64,000 bases of DNA, taken from Rhodococcus sp. P-2 (GTDB lineage Bacteria; Actinomycetota; Actinomycetes; Mycobacteriales; Mycobacteriaceae). The stretch lies in contig NZ_CP066779.1 in assembly GCF_016598535.1 (NCBI RefSeq), forward strand, positions 3,410,001 to 3,474,000. Direction: 5' to 3'. Positions 42,009 to 54,349 of this stretch are shown piece by piece (within the stretch, counting starts at the first letter, position 1; each line of letters starts with the position of its first letter). The translations under genes and the position numbers were made by a program. The notes beneath the pieces are model-generated. The model was not told the origin of the DNA. It did not search any database and saw nothing but the letters and a program-made list of their open reading frames with translations.

Positions 42009-45000
42009 TCAGCCGGCGCACGGATCCTGGTAGGGAACACCGGGCAGGTAACGCTCCCACTCGGCTTCCGTGATGGGAGATCCTGCGGTGCGGCACAATC
42101 GATCAACGACGCTGTCGGGGTCGATTCCCCACAAGCGAACCGTCTTGTCCGACCCGCTGCCCGCGATCATGTCACTCTCGCCGGCGAACTGCGCATCGTT
42201 GACGCGGCCCGGGTAGGCGGACAGCGTCGCAAATCGTGTTGACCGTGAGGGAGTCTCGATGTCCCAGAGCCACACGGTTCCGTCGCCGACACCCGCAGCG
42301 AGCCGATCACCGGCGCGGTTGAACGAGATCGAATAGATTGCGCCCTCGGGGCCGACAAGACGAGCGAGCTCCTCGGGTGCCGACGGTGTGCGAACGTCCC
42401 ACACGGCGACACTGTGATCCGCACTTCCGGCGGCCAACAGGGTTCCGTCGGCACTGAAAGACACTGCTAGTGCGTAACTTTCGAATCCGCCGACCGTCGC
42501 TGCCACGCGGGGCGACGCTGCGTTCGACACGTCCCACAGATCCACTTCGTTCTTGGCGTTCGCGATCGCGAGGATATCGGCGCCCGGTTGAAAGGCCATC
42601 ATCTGCGGGTAAGAGCCGACATCGGTCGACGACAGCAACTTCGGAGCCGACGGGTCGGAAACGTCGACCAACGCAATGCTGTTGTCGTCCTGCGAGGACA
42701 CCGCCAGCAGATCTCCGGCGGGATTCAGTGCGACAACCGCCACGATGCCCTTCACGTACACCGCAGGTTCGCTGTAGATCCGTGGCGACGCCGGATCACT
42801 CAGGTCCCAAAGATAGGCACCGCCGCCGCCGGTGCCGCTCACAGCCAGATTCCCGTCTGCCGAGACCGCCGATGCTCCGGTGAAGGAGTCGGCCCCTTGC
42901 GGTTTCAGCTCCGGCATCATCGCGGGGCGATCGAGATCCTCGGTGTTCCACGCCAACATCGCGCCGCCCCTGGCGCCGACGCCTGCCACCAGACGCGAGC
43001 CGTCCGCAGCGAAGGGACCGGTGAAGATCGTGTCCCGAGGTCCCGCCCAGACCGGACCGGGCAGAGCCCACACGCGAGTGACGCCGTTCAGGCCTCCGGT
43101 GATCAGGTTGCGGCCGTCGTCGCTGTAGTCGACGGTGGTCACCGCCCCACTGTCCGGAAGTGTTTCGATCAACGCCCCGGTTCGTGGGTCCCATACGCGC
43201 ACGGAGTTGTCGGAACTTCCGGCAGCAAGGCGTGTTCCGTCTTTGCCGTAGTTGAGTTCGTTGACGTAACTGGAGAATCCCGTCAGTGCAGGCAGGGGAG
43301 CGGGGCGCGCCGGGTCGCTCATGTCCCACCGAACCACCTCCCTGCCAGTCGTTCCCGCAGCAAGCTCACGCCCGTCCGGGCTGAAGGCGACGCCGAGATA
43401 GTGGACGGTGGTGCCGTTGGGCTCGGTCGCGAAGATCGGCGCCGATTCCTCACCCCACTTCGCGACGTCCCACACGCGCAGTGTCGCTTGACGCCCGCCC
43501 GCCACGAGGAAGCGTCCGTCGGGGCTGAACGTCGCGGTGACGATGCCGTCAGCTGGATGCGGAAGAGCAGGCAAGGCAACGGCATTCGTGGAGCTGGCGA
43601 TGTTCCATCGCAGGACGTCGGGCGTCGAGGTACCGGCAACCAGCTTGGTTCCGTCGGGGCTGAACTCCATGTCCTGCACGACTCGTTCACCGTCGACCGG
43701 AAGAGTTCCACGCACCGGGTTCCTCGGATCCGACACGTCCCACAGTGCAGCACCGCCGGCACCACCGGTGGCAAGCAACCGTCCGTCCGGGCTGTAGGCG
43801 ACGGCGAAGAGGGCCGTGCCCTCCGAGACTCCGAGGAACTCCGCCTGCGGAACAGCTGAGGCCACACCGTCCACCATCGGATACAGTCTGACCTTCCCGT
43901 CCGAACCACCCACCGCCACAACAGTTCCGGCTGCGTTTATCCGCGCCTTCATCGCGCCGGGCGGTCCGATGATGCGGGTAGCCGAATGAACGCCGGATGC
44001 ATCCAGCAATGCCGAGCGGGCTTCGGTCGTTTCGTTGACCGCAAATGCCGCCAGAGCGAGCTGCGACGCCAGCGACGGATCCCGCTCACGCATCCTTATC
44101 GACTCGGTGGCAACCTGCCGCGACATCGCCTCGTCGCGCGCGGTATCCGCCTGAACACGTTGACGATTCGCGCCGATGCCGGCGACGGTGGCAACCACCG
44201 CCAACACAAGAGCGATCACCGACGCTGCCGCCAACGCAGTCACGAGCCGTCGTAGCACGCGTGTACGTCGTCGATCGGCGAATTCCTGCTGATCACGATG
44301 CTCGATGCTCGCGGCGAGGTACTCCCGTTCGGTGGCGTTGAGGTCGGCGGAGCGGGTCTGGCTCGGCTCCAACGGGAGACCGAGTTCGCCCGAGTTCAGC
44401 CATTCTTCCGTCAGGTGAAGACGCGCGGGTCCGAGCAGCGCGCCAGGGTCGCGTCCACTGTCTTCCCACACCTGCGCCGCGTAGGTGAACCGGCGATGCA
44501 CCGCCAGGCCGGCCCGGTCCGAGTCGATCCAATCGCGAAGCCGACTCCACGCGGACAGCAAGACCTCGTGCGAAACCTCGACGGTCTCCTCGTCGACGGT
44601 GAGAAGGCGTCGTAAGGCGAACCGGTCGATGACGGTGTTCACGTCGTCGACGTCGTCACCGAGGAAGAGTTCGGTGCGCGGTGCGCGCCGTCGCGTCTGC
44701 GTCACTTCGTCGACGTTGACCAATCGCAGGAAGATCCTGCGCGCCAACTGCTGCTGCCTCTCTGTGAGCTCGCCGTACACTTCCTCCGCGCTTTGCTGGA
44801 CTGCTCCGGCAATCCCGTCGGTGGCGTAGTAATCCGAGACCGTCAGCGTCTTACGCGTCGACCGTTGCCAGGTCCCCAACAACGCGTGTGAGAGCAAGGG
44901 CAAAGCGCCGGGGTCGCTCGCCGCGCGCGAACCGCGTGGTGTCAGCTCGGAGATCAGAACCTGAACCAATTCGCTCTGCACGGTCATCCCGGCCTTGACC

Positions 45001-45851
45001 GCCGGCTCGACGATCACCTCACGCAACTGCTCCTCGGTCAGCGGCCCGACCACCATCGGCGAGTCGTCGAGCAGCGGCACCAAAAGCGGTTCCTCCGCTG
45101 CGAGCCCGTAGAAGTCGGCACGCATGCCGATGACGGCAATGGTGTTCTCACCGAGTTCCGCGAGAGTCTGCAACATTTCCTCGCGTCGATCGCTGTCACA
45201 CTGCGTCCACAGTTCCTCGAACTGGTCGAGGATCAGGACGGTTGATTCGGCGCCGATCGACGACGGAATTCCTCCCGTACCCGGCTGCAGGATTTGCACC
45301 TGCCAGCCGTCGAACCGTGGATCGTCGCCGGCGATCTTCGGGGCGAGCCCGGCCCGCAGCAACGACGACTTACCCGATCCGGAAGCGCCGATCACCATGA
45401 ACTGACGGCGACCTTCACCTCGTATCGCCGACGCCACCCGTTCGGCCAAGTTGGCAGTGAGTTCGTCTCGACCGAAGAACCACTCGGCGTCCTCCTGCCG
45501 GAACGATTCGAGACCTCGATACGGAACGGTGGCGTCGCCGCGTCGTCTGGCCGTCAACTGCCTCACTCGTTGCACCGCACTGATCCAGCGCTGCCGCTCA
45601 TCCTCGGAATCGACGCCGCACGCCTCGAGGAGCGCGAAAAACATCGGGGTACTCGCCGGCGTCGGCAGGTGTTGGCCGGCAAACCATCCGCTGACGGTTC
45701 CGTGCAAACCACCCGAACGCTCGACCGCTTCGCGAACCGTCAGTCCGGCTGCCTTCCGCAACGCCGTGAGCGCCTCAGCAAACTGTCCACGCGACTCGAT
45801 CTGGCCCGGATCGACCTGATTGCGCCTACCGGCTTCCGCCTTCGAGTTCAT
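42009..45851 (-). CDS. HTH-nSTAND1-transmembrane-WD40 signalling protein
   Basis: A 1280-residue protein. Residues 20-80 look like an XRE-type HTH (FAEALTALRKAAGLTVREAVE). YRGLESFRQEDAEWFFGRDEL leads into a STAND NTPase with Walker A GASGSGKS at 155-162 and Walker B TVLILDQFEELW at 204-215. A membrane helix lies at about 536-560, and from about 640 to 1260 there are around twelve WD40-like repeats (AFSPDGRELAAG, NSVRVWD and so on). STAND proteins act as ligand-triggered switches, often in defence or programmed cell death. Here the HTH side would be inside and the propeller probably outside. Confidence 0.9.
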   Translation of the reverse strand: MNSKAEAGRRNQVDPGQIESRGQFAEALTALRKAAGLTVREAVERSGGLHGTVSGWFAGQHLPTPASTPMFFALLEACGVDSEDERQRWISAVQRVRQLTARRRGDATVPYRGLESFRQEDAEWFFGRDELTANLAERVASAIRGEGRRQFMVIGASGSGKSSLLRAGLAPKIAGDDPRFDGWQVQILQPGTGGIPSSIGAESTVLILDQFEELWTQCDSDRREEMLQTLAELGENTIAVIGMRADFYGLAAEEPLLVPLLDDSPMVVGPLTEEQLREVIVEPAVKAGMTVQSELVQVLISELTPRGSRAASDPGALPLLSHALLGTWQRSTRKTLTVSDYYATDGIAGAVQQSAEEVYGELTERQQQLARRIFLRLVNVDEVTQTRRRAPRTELFLGDDVDDVNTVIDRFALRRLLTVDEETVEVSHEVLLSAWSRLRDWIDSDRAGLAVHRRFTYAAQVWEDSGRDPGALLGPARLHLTEEWLNSGELGLPLEPSQTRSADLNATEREYLAASIEHRDQQEFADRRRTRVLRRLVTALAAASVIALVLAVVATVAGIGANRQRVQADTARDEAMSRQVATESIRMRERDPSLASQLALAAFAVNETTEARSALLDASGVHSATRIIGPPGAMKARINAAGTVVAVGGSDGKVRLYPMVDGVASAVPQAEFLGVSEGTALFAVAYSPDGRLLATGGAGGAALWDVSDPRNPVRGTLPVDGERVVQDMEFSPDGTKLVAGTSTPDVLRWNIASSTNAVALPALPHPADGIVTATFSPDGRFLVAGGRQATLRVWDVAKWGEESAPIFATEPNGTTVHYLGVAFSPDGRELAAGTTGREVVRWDMSDPARPAPLPALTGFSSYVNELNYGKDGTRLAAGSSDNSVRVWDPRTGALIETLPDSGAVTTVDYSDDGRNLITGGLNGVTRVWALPGPVWAGPRDTIFTGPFAADGSRLVAGVGARGGAMLAWNTEDLDRPAMMPELKPQGADSFTGASAVSADGNLAVSGTGGGGAYLWDLSDPASPRIYSEPAVYVKGIVAVVALNPAGDLLAVSSQDDNSIALVDVSDPSAPKLLSSTDVGSYPQMMAFQPGADILAIANAKNEVDLWDVSNAASPRVAATVGGFESYALAVSFSADGTLLAAGSADHSVAVWDVRTPSAPEELARLVGPEGAIYSISFNRAGDRLAAGVGDGTVWLWDIETPSRSTRFATLSAYPGRVNDAQFAGESDMIAGSGSDKTVRLWGIDPDSVVDRLCRTAGSPITEAEWERYLPGVPYQDPCAG

Positions 45852-46038
45852 AGCGACGCACTCTATCGGAGCAGGTAGGGGATTTGTCCGTTGTATGGAC
45901 TCTGTATCGAGAGAGTTGCGCCCGTTCCACTGAGACGCCTCGATCGAAATACTCGTTCTCAGTCGCGCCCGAAGTCAGCAGCCCTTCTGCAAATACGGCA
46001 GTCGACGCCCATCCCCTCCGTCGAAAGGCGCTACTCGC

Positions 46039-46338
46039 ATGTCTTCAATCGGCATTTCTTCGAAGATCGAGGCAAACGTGTCCCGAGTCGGCAACCCCAA
46101 GCACGGCAAGCACAAGCCGAAGCTGAGCGTCCGCGAGATCGAAGTACTTCTTGCCTGGCTTCGTTCGGACTCCAAGTCCGAGGTCGCCGAGACACTCGAC
46201 CTCCGCGTCTGCACCGTCAACACACACATCACTCGGATCCGCACGAAGTACAGCGACGTCGGGCGGCCGGCTCCCACGAAGGCGGCGTTGTTCGCCCGCG
46301 CGGTCCAGGACGGGTACACCACCCTCGACGAATGGTGA
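46039..46338 (+). CDS. Single-domain LuxR-type HTH protein
   Basis: A 99-residue protein. Apart from a basic 28-residue start it is only the GerE/LuxR DNA-binding domain: LSVREIEVLLAWLRSDSKSEVAETLDLRVCTVNTHITRIRTKY. There is no receiver or ligand domain. It is divergent from the STAND gene (187 bases between starts) and nearly touches the convergent GT87 gene. Orphan LuxR domains of this size are found in actinobacteria next to larger sensors; a link to the STAND protein is inference. Confidence 0.82.
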   Translation: MSSIGISSKIEANVSRVGNPKHGKHKPKLSVREIEVLLAWLRSDSKSEVAETLDLRVCTVNTHITRIRTKYSDVGRPAPTKAALFARAVQDGYTTLDEW

Positions 46339-46340
46339 CC

Positions 46341-47918
46341 TCAGACCGTGACGGGTTCCGGTTCCTTCGCCTTGGTCGGCTTCAGCCAACCCGGTAGCCA
46401 GGAGGGTTGTTTGTCCGGCGCCTGATCGAGAACACCGCCCGCGGGATCGTCGATGAACCCGTACCGCACGAGATCCTCCGACGGCCGGTAGATCTGCCGG
46501 AGCACCAGCGCGCACAGAACGAGTACCGCGATGTCGCGAATCACGACCGTGCCGGTGAACCACTGCTCGGGCAGCCCCTTGTTGGACACCCCGAGGTAGT
46601 ACATCATTCGAGGAACCCAGACCAGGGCGTCGATGGTCATCCACGCGAGCAGAAGTCGGCGGTGCGGCAAGGCCAACACGGCCAGCGGCACCAGCCACAA
46701 CGAATACTGCGGGCTCCACACCTTGTTGGTGATCAGGAAGCCCGCCACCAACAGGAAGCACAGCTGCGCAACCCGCGGACGACGCTGCGCCGTCAGGGCG
46801 ACGTAACCGACACCGATGCAGACTGCCACGAACAGCAGCAGAGAAACGGCGTTGAGATTCGACGGCGACTCACCCTGTGCGAGAGGACCGTCGAGGCCCT
46901 TCCACGACGTGAACGACGCGATCACGTTGTAGAGGGAATCGGGATCGGCCCCGCGTTCGGAGTTGAGCCGGAAGAACTCGTACCAACCGTGGGGGTACAG
47001 CGCGGCGATCGGGAGGTTCACCGCAAGCCATGCCGCGACGGCGCTGAGAGCGGTCACCAGCCAGTCCCTCGTCTTGCCCGCGCGCAGACACAGGACGAAT
47101 AGCGGTCCGAGTAAGAGCAGCGGGTAGAGCTTCGCGGCTCCGCCCAGGCCGAGCAAGATTCCCGCGAGCACGGGCCGCTTGCGTGCCCACGCCAACAACC
47201 CGCCGGCCGCGAACGCCGTCGCCAGAGGATCGAAGTTCGTGAACACGTGCACGATCACCAGGGGCGAACAGGCGATCAGCGCGCCGTCCCACACCCGTCG
47301 TCCGGCCAGCAGGGTGCTCGCCCACACGGTGACCAGCCACGCCAACGCCAAACCGAACGCGACGACGTTGAAATAGAGCGCCACCTGGATCGCGCCCGGC
47401 AGCCAGGTGATCGAATCCCACGCCTTGGCGACCTTCATCGCCCCGTACTGATAGAGCCCCGAGATGACCGGATACTCCATGTACCGCATCTGGATCGAAC
47501 CGTCGCCGCGTACTTCTTCCCACGACGTCTTGTACGGAAAAGCGCCCTGATCGAGGCGTTCGGCTCCGTACAGCGGAACGGTGTCGGAATAACACATCGC
47601 CACGTACTGACGGCTGCCACTCCAGTCGAGGCCGACCTGCCCGCTCTCGCCGACCGGAGCCTGCTGAATACAACCGGCCTTCGCGAACCAGCCGAAAGCC
47701 AAGAACACCACGGCGAGCAGAAGAATCACTCGCATCGGGGTGAAGAAGCGAGTGCGTCCGATCAGTGCGTGACGACCTACCGGACCGCCGACGGTTCCCG
47801 ACAGCGCAGACACCATCGCGTCGTTGCGACTGGGAACGTCCCGCCAATCCGCCGAACGAAGATCTTCGGCCAGCGGAGCGGGGGAGGTCGGTTCGGCATC
47901 ATCAGCATTCGCGGCCAC
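46341..47918 (-). CDS. GT87-like membrane mannosyltransferase
   Basis: A 525-residue protein from GTG 47918. After a cytoplasmic start of about 60 residues there are ten or more membrane helices. It shares with the protein at 39238 a CIQ... entry, MCYSDTVPLYGAERLDQGAFPY, MEYPVISGLYQYG and LLGLGGAAKLYPLLLLGPL. Its position after ponA1 equals that of Rv0051 in M. tuberculosis. It probably adds mannose to a lipoglycan on the outer face of the membrane. Confidence 0.82.
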   Translation of the reverse strand: MAANADDAEPTSPAPLAEDLRSADWRDVPSRNDAMVSALSGTVGGPVGRHALIGRTRFFTPMRVILLLAVVFLAFGWFAKAGCIQQAPVGESGQVGLDWSGSRQYVAMCYSDTVPLYGAERLDQGAFPYKTSWEEVRGDGSIQMRYMEYPVISGLYQYGAMKVAKAWDSITWLPGAIQVALYFNVVAFGLALAWLVTVWASTLLAGRRVWDGALIACSPLVIVHVFTNFDPLATAFAAGGLLAWARKRPVLAGILLGLGGAAKLYPLLLLGPLFVLCLRAGKTRDWLVTALSAVAAWLAVNLPIAALYPHGWYEFFRLNSERGADPDSLYNVIASFTSWKGLDGPLAQGESPSNLNAVSLLLFVAVCIGVGYVALTAQRRPRVAQLCFLLVAGFLITNKVWSPQYSLWLVPLAVLALPHRRLLLAWMTIDALVWVPRMMYYLGVSNKGLPEQWFTGTVVIRDIAVLVLCALVLRQIYRPSEDLVRYGFIDDPAGGVLDQAPDKQPSWLPGWLKPTKAKEPEPVTV

Positions 47919-47957
47919 TCCGCGAGGTTACCGTCTTTCGAACCGACCACCCTCCAA

Positions 47958-50603
<2,646 letters not shown>

Positions 50604-50670
50604 TCAAATCTCCAGTGGTCACGGACCGATCACGTGCAGACTTCGATCGGGCCCTTCTTCGGGTGTGGCG

Positions 50671-51090
50671 TTACTCGCTGGCGGTGCGCCGGCTTGGTGG
50701 GCGTGCTCGCCGCGGTCGCGGCGGCGCAGGTACTGCGCCGAGCACATAGGACTGCACCAAGTGGTTCCAACTGCAGGTACGGCACACCTCTACAACGTGC
50801 ACCGTGAACTCCTCTGCTGTTTCCGCAAGCCGAGCGAGCTCGTCCGAGGTTCGGGCCGATCCCGAAACCTGACCGAGCTTGTCGCCGAACACCCAGGACA
50901 CGAGCGTCAACTGTTCCTTGCGGCAAATAGGGCAGACGACGTCGCTGCCCCGGCCGTGGAACTTCGCGGCTCTGAGTAGGTACGGATCGGCGTCACACAC
51001 TTGCTTGACGTCGGTCCTACCCGCAGACACTTCGGCCAGCACAGACCGACGCGCGAGCGCGTAGTCCACAACTTGCCGCTGTATCCGCAC
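50671..51090 (-). CDS. DUF5318 family protein
   Basis: A 139-residue protein started at GTG 51090; the frame is open to 51360, but family likeness starts at RIQRQVVDYALARR. It has two CxxC pairs, CPICRKEQ and CRTCSWNH, which suggest a zinc ribbon, and CDADPYLLRAAKFHG. It corresponds in place to Rv0049. The function is unknown, though its constant link to ponA1 suggests a cell-envelope role. The tail is basic and Pro/Arg-rich. Confidence 0.82.
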   Translation of the reverse strand: MRIQRQVVDYALARRSVLAEVSAGRTDVKQVCDADPYLLRAAKFHGRGSDVVCPICRKEQLTLVSWVFGDKLGQVSGSARTSDELARLAETAEEFTVHVVEVCRTCSWNHLVQSYVLGAVPAPPRPRRARPPSRRTASE

Positions 51091-51197
51091 CTGACCAGCG
51101 TACGTGCGTCCGCTCCGCGACGGACGGTTCGGGAGGGTCACGATGAACACATTTCGGGGGCTGGAGGCATGGCGACCAGCCATTACGATCACTTCCT

Positions 51198-52058
51198 GTG
51201 AAGTCTTCCCGTTCTCCGATGACGCGCGCTCGTGATCTTGATCGCGTCGAAACGTGCAATGTGTTGGACGCCGCGTACGCCGAAGGGCAGTTGAGCGCGG
51301 ACGACTACTTCGAACGGACCGAGAAGGCGAGGTCCGCGAAGACCCTGCTCGCACTCGCACGCCTGGTCAACGATCTGCAGGTGCCGAAGATCGAGACCAA
51401 AACGGCGCCTCGGACGTCGACGGCACGAAAGGCCGTGTTCATCGGCGGCACTGCTCTGATCGTCGTCGGCGCGGTCGCCGCTGTGGCGTGGAGTCGCTCA
51501 CCGTTGACGCCCTCGGAAGACATCACCGCCAGATATGCCAGCAGCACCTCCCTCGCCCCACCGTTGGCGACCACCACCCCGGTGCCGGAACCGACCGTCG
51601 AACCGATCCTGATCGCACACATCGACACTTTGACTCCCGAGGGTATCGGCGCATTTATCGAGAGGTATCGCGACGAGTTCGGCGACATGTTCATCGATGA
51701 CGCCAGCTTCCACGGCGACTACTCCCTGGTGAGCCGGGCGGCCTCCGACACTCCTGCTCTCACCGAATCCATCAGTTTTCGCGACGGTTTCGAGCGGAAA
51801 GTAACGTCCATTCCGCGGCGAACGGGCCAGCCGACCTTCGATCTCGGTTCCATCCAGATCGACAAACTCGCGCCGTTCATGGAAAACATCGCCGAATACG
51901 TCAAGGTGCCGGACGCCACGATCACGCACTTGATCGTGGACGCGAACTACGGCGTCCCGGAGATCGCGATCTATGCCGAGAACGACCGCAGCGAGGGTGG
52001 CCGTATCGAGGTCACGCCGTGGGGCGAGATCTCTCGTTCCTACCCGTACGGGAGCTAG
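51198..52058 (+). CDS. DUF1707 membrane protein, copy 1
   Basis: A 286-residue protein from GTG 51198. DUF1707 covers about residues 6-60: RARDLDRVETCNVLDAAYAEGQLSADDY and the Lys/Leu-rich end. A membrane helix is at about 76-96, then a Pro/Thr-rich linker and an outer domain with DSASFH-type strands. It starts a run of three tandem paralogues divergent from the ponA1-DUF5318 block. Function is unknown. Confidence 0.82.
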   Translation: MKSSRSPMTRARDLDRVETCNVLDAAYAEGQLSADDYFERTEKARSAKTLLALARLVNDLQVPKIETKTAPRTSTARKAVFIGGTALIVVGAVAAVAWSRSPLTPSEDITARYASSTSLAPPLATTTPVPEPTVEPILIAHIDTLTPEGIGAFIERYRDEFGDMFIDDASFHGDYSLVSRAASDTPALTESISFRDGFERKVTSIPRRTGQPTFDLGSIQIDKLAPFMENIAEYVKVPDATITHLIVDANYGVPEIAIYAENDRSEGGRIEVTPWGEISRSYPYGS

Positions 52059-52067
52059 GGTGAGCCG

Positions 52068-52889
52068 GTGAGTGGGTCCCCGACTACTACCTCTACGCGC
52101 ACCCGTGCGCGCGACGTCGACCGTTCCGATACCTGCGCCGTTCTCGATACGGCCCTGTCCGACGGACAGATCACGGTCGACGAGCACGCGAACCGGACGG
52201 CTGCGGCCATGACCGCGACCACCCTCGGCCAGCTCGATCTACTGGTCCGCGATCTACAGAAAGCGACGCTGCGGAACGCCGTCGCGAAAGTTCGTCGTAT
52301 CGACAAGATCTGGTACCTCGCGGCCGCATCGGCTGTCTTCGCAACCCTGATCGGGTTCCTCACCTTGTCCGCCGACGATTCACCCTCACCGCCTCCACCG
52401 GCGGCAGCCGAACCGGTCGGACCGCTTGCCCCCATTGTTAGTTCGACGCTGAACACGCTCACCGCAAACGGGATCGGGGAATTCATCACCAGATACAGCG
52501 CCAAGTACGGCACGACGACAATCGATTCCGTCAACTTCTACGACGGCTATGCAAGCGTTACTCGCGCCGCCACTATCTCGCCGAATCTGGAGGAAGACAT
52601 CGACTTTCGAGGCGGCTTCACACCACGCGACAGCACCTCGACTCGAGCAGCCAGCACTGTCACCTTCGACCTCGCTGCCGTCGACATCGACAAACTCGCC
52701 GGGTATCTGGCGGGAGCGTCCGCAAATCTCAACGTCCCCGAAGCCAAGGTCACACACATCAGCATGAGCTCATCGGGTCAGGATCCACGCGTTTCCATCT
52801 ACGTGAGCAACGACCTCGGCGCGAGCGGCTCGATGGAGTTGAGCCCGGATGGCCGCCCGATCCGCTTGTCTCCCTTCACTCCTCGATAG
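52068..52889 (+). CDS. DUF1707 membrane protein, copy 2
   Basis: A 273-residue protein from GTG 52068, 9 bases after copy 1. The same plan: RARDVDRSDTCAVLDTALSDGQITVDEH, membrane helix at about 83-105, Ser/Pro linker, and an outer domain with ITRYSAKYGTTTIDSVNFYDG. The outer domain is clearly related to that of copy 1 (LTPEGIGAFIERY versus LTANGIGEFITRY). Confidence 0.82.
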   Translation: MSGSPTTTSTRTRARDVDRSDTCAVLDTALSDGQITVDEHANRTAAAMTATTLGQLDLLVRDLQKATLRNAVAKVRRIDKIWYLAAASAVFATLIGFLTLSADDSPSPPPPAAAEPVGPLAPIVSSTLNTLTANGIGEFITRYSAKYGTTTIDSVNFYDGYASVTRAATISPNLEEDIDFRGGFTPRDSTSTRAASTVTFDLAAVDIDKLAGYLAGASANLNVPEAKVTHISMSSSGQDPRVSIYVSNDLGASGSMELSPDGRPIRLSPFTPR

Positions 52890-52898
52890 GCCCCGGAC

Positions 52899-53669
52899 AT
52901 GCCGAACGATCTGACCAGGACCACCCGCGCTCGCAATGCCGATCGCGAGGCCACCTGCGCCGTGCTGGACTCCGCCTTCGCCGACGGGCAACTCACGGCG
53001 ACCGAGCACGACGAATTGACCGAACTCGCCTCGGTGGCAGTCACTCTCGGCGATCTCGAAGACTTGACGTCGGATCTGCAGACCGAGGCGTCTCTGCCCA
53101 TCCTGCGGAAGGAACCTTCGCTCGACACGCGTTGGATCGCCCTTGCGATCATCGCTCTGTCACTGGTGTCGGCAATCGGCTTCGGAATCAAATATGTGGC
53201 GTCGGACGTCACGATCTTCTCAAGCCCAGAGCCACAGCTGCACACCGTCGACGGCCTGGGGGCGATGTTCCGTGCCATCGAAACGGAGTACGGCAGCGGA
53301 CTGGTCGACGAGATGACCATCTATCCCACTTATGCACGCATAACGCGCGCCGATCCTGCCGCACCGCGCAAGGCCCTCGACAGCTACTACCGAGGCGACC
53401 TCGAGGACACGACTTCGGGAGGATCGCGCGAACTGGACGTGGCACAGATCGACGTCACACAGCTCGATCCTCGCATCGTGATCGCCCTGCTCGACGGCGC
53501 CGGAACCACGACGTCGGTGCAGAATCCGACCACACGATACGTCTCTGTCGAGAGCACCGACACCGTGCCGACCATCGAGATTCACGTCGGCAACGACCTC
53601 GAAGAGAGCGGGTACCTGACAGCCGGCCTCGACGGGGAAATCATGTCGATCTACCCGTTCACCCCCTGA
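52899..53669 (+). CDS. DUF1707 membrane protein, copy 3
   Basis: A 256-residue protein, 9 bases after copy 2. RARNADREATCAVLDSAFADGQLTATEH is the DUF1707 part; a membrane helix lies at about 75-95; the outer domain is the most diverged of the three (VDGLGAMFRAIETEYGSGLVDEM). Equal spacing and equal layout show that the set arose by tandem duplication. Confidence 0.82.
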   Translation: MPNDLTRTTRARNADREATCAVLDSAFADGQLTATEHDELTELASVAVTLGDLEDLTSDLQTEASLPILRKEPSLDTRWIALAIIALSLVSAIGFGIKYVASDVTIFSSPEPQLHTVDGLGAMFRAIETEYGSGLVDEMTIYPTYARITRADPAAPRKALDSYYRGDLEDTTSGGSRELDVAQIDVTQLDPRIVIALLDGAGTTTSVQNPTTRYVSVESTDTVPTIEIHVGNDLEESGYLTAGLDGEIMSIYPFTP

Positions 53670-53717
53670 TCTAGCCGTGACACCTTGGTACACGTATCGG
53701 GCCGCAGTGTGGTTTTA

Positions 53718-53734
53718 TATATCGGCGCGATATA
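53718..53734. promoter_or_regulatory. Candidate PadR operator
   Basis: TATATCG, GCG, CGATATA: a perfect 17-bp palindrome 52 bases before the padR start. AT-rich palindromes of this kind are typical PadR targets, and PadR genes are usually self-controlled. Confidence 0.65.
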
Positions 53735-53785
53735 GTTGGTTATCGCATCAGGCGGTTAGGTTCAACGACTCGGGAGGTTTGTCAG

Positions 53786-54349
53786 TTGCTCGAACTCGCA
53801 ATCCTCGGGCTGCTCCTCGAGTCACCGATGCACGGATACGAGCTGCGTAAGCGGCTCACTGGTCTGCTCGGCGCATTCCGCGCGTTCTCGTACGGATCGC
53901 TGTACCCGGCACTGCGGCGCATGCAAGCCGACGGATTGATCTCGGAAGACGTCGACACTGCCACCGGCACTCTCAAGCGTCGGGCGCGTCGCGTCTACCA
54001 GCTCACTCCGGAAGGTCGGCAACGGTTCACCGAACTGGTCGCCGACACCGGGCCGCAGAACTACACCGACGACGGTTTCGGCGTTCACCTCGCCTTCTTC
54101 AGCCGCACCCCCGCAGAAGCGCGGATGCGGATCCTCGAAGGCAGGCGACGCCAGGTCGAGGAGCGCCGCGAGGGGCTCCGCGAGGCCGTCGGTCGGGCCA
54201 GCGGATCGCTGGACCGCTATACCCGTCAGCTCCATCAGCTCGGACTCGAATCGAGTGAACGCGAAGTGCGTTGGCTCAACGAATTGATCGCAGCCGAGCA
54301 ATCGACAACAGGAACATCCCGGAAAGAAGGAGAACCCGACCATGGGTGA
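53786..54349 (+). CDS. PadR-family transcriptional regulator
   Basis: A 187-residue protein starting at TTG 53786, chosen because GGGAGG sits 8 bases before it. The winged helix is plain: [23 protein letters not shown], then [20 protein letters not shown] and [16 protein letters not shown]. The C-terminal dimer helices follow (PF10400-like). It overlaps ino1 by 8 bases, so it is coupled to it; the equivalent in M. tuberculosis is Rv0047c. It probably represses its own operon through 53718-53734. Confidence 0.9.
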   Translation: MLELAILGLLLESPMHGYELRKRLTGLLGAFRAFSYGSLYPALRRMQADGLISEDVDTATGTLKRRARRVYQLTPEGRQRFTELVADTGPQNYTDDGFGVHLAFFSRTPAEARMRILEGRRRQVEERREGLREAVGRASGSLDRYTRQLHQLGLESSEREVRWLNELIAAEQSTTGTSRKEGEPDHG

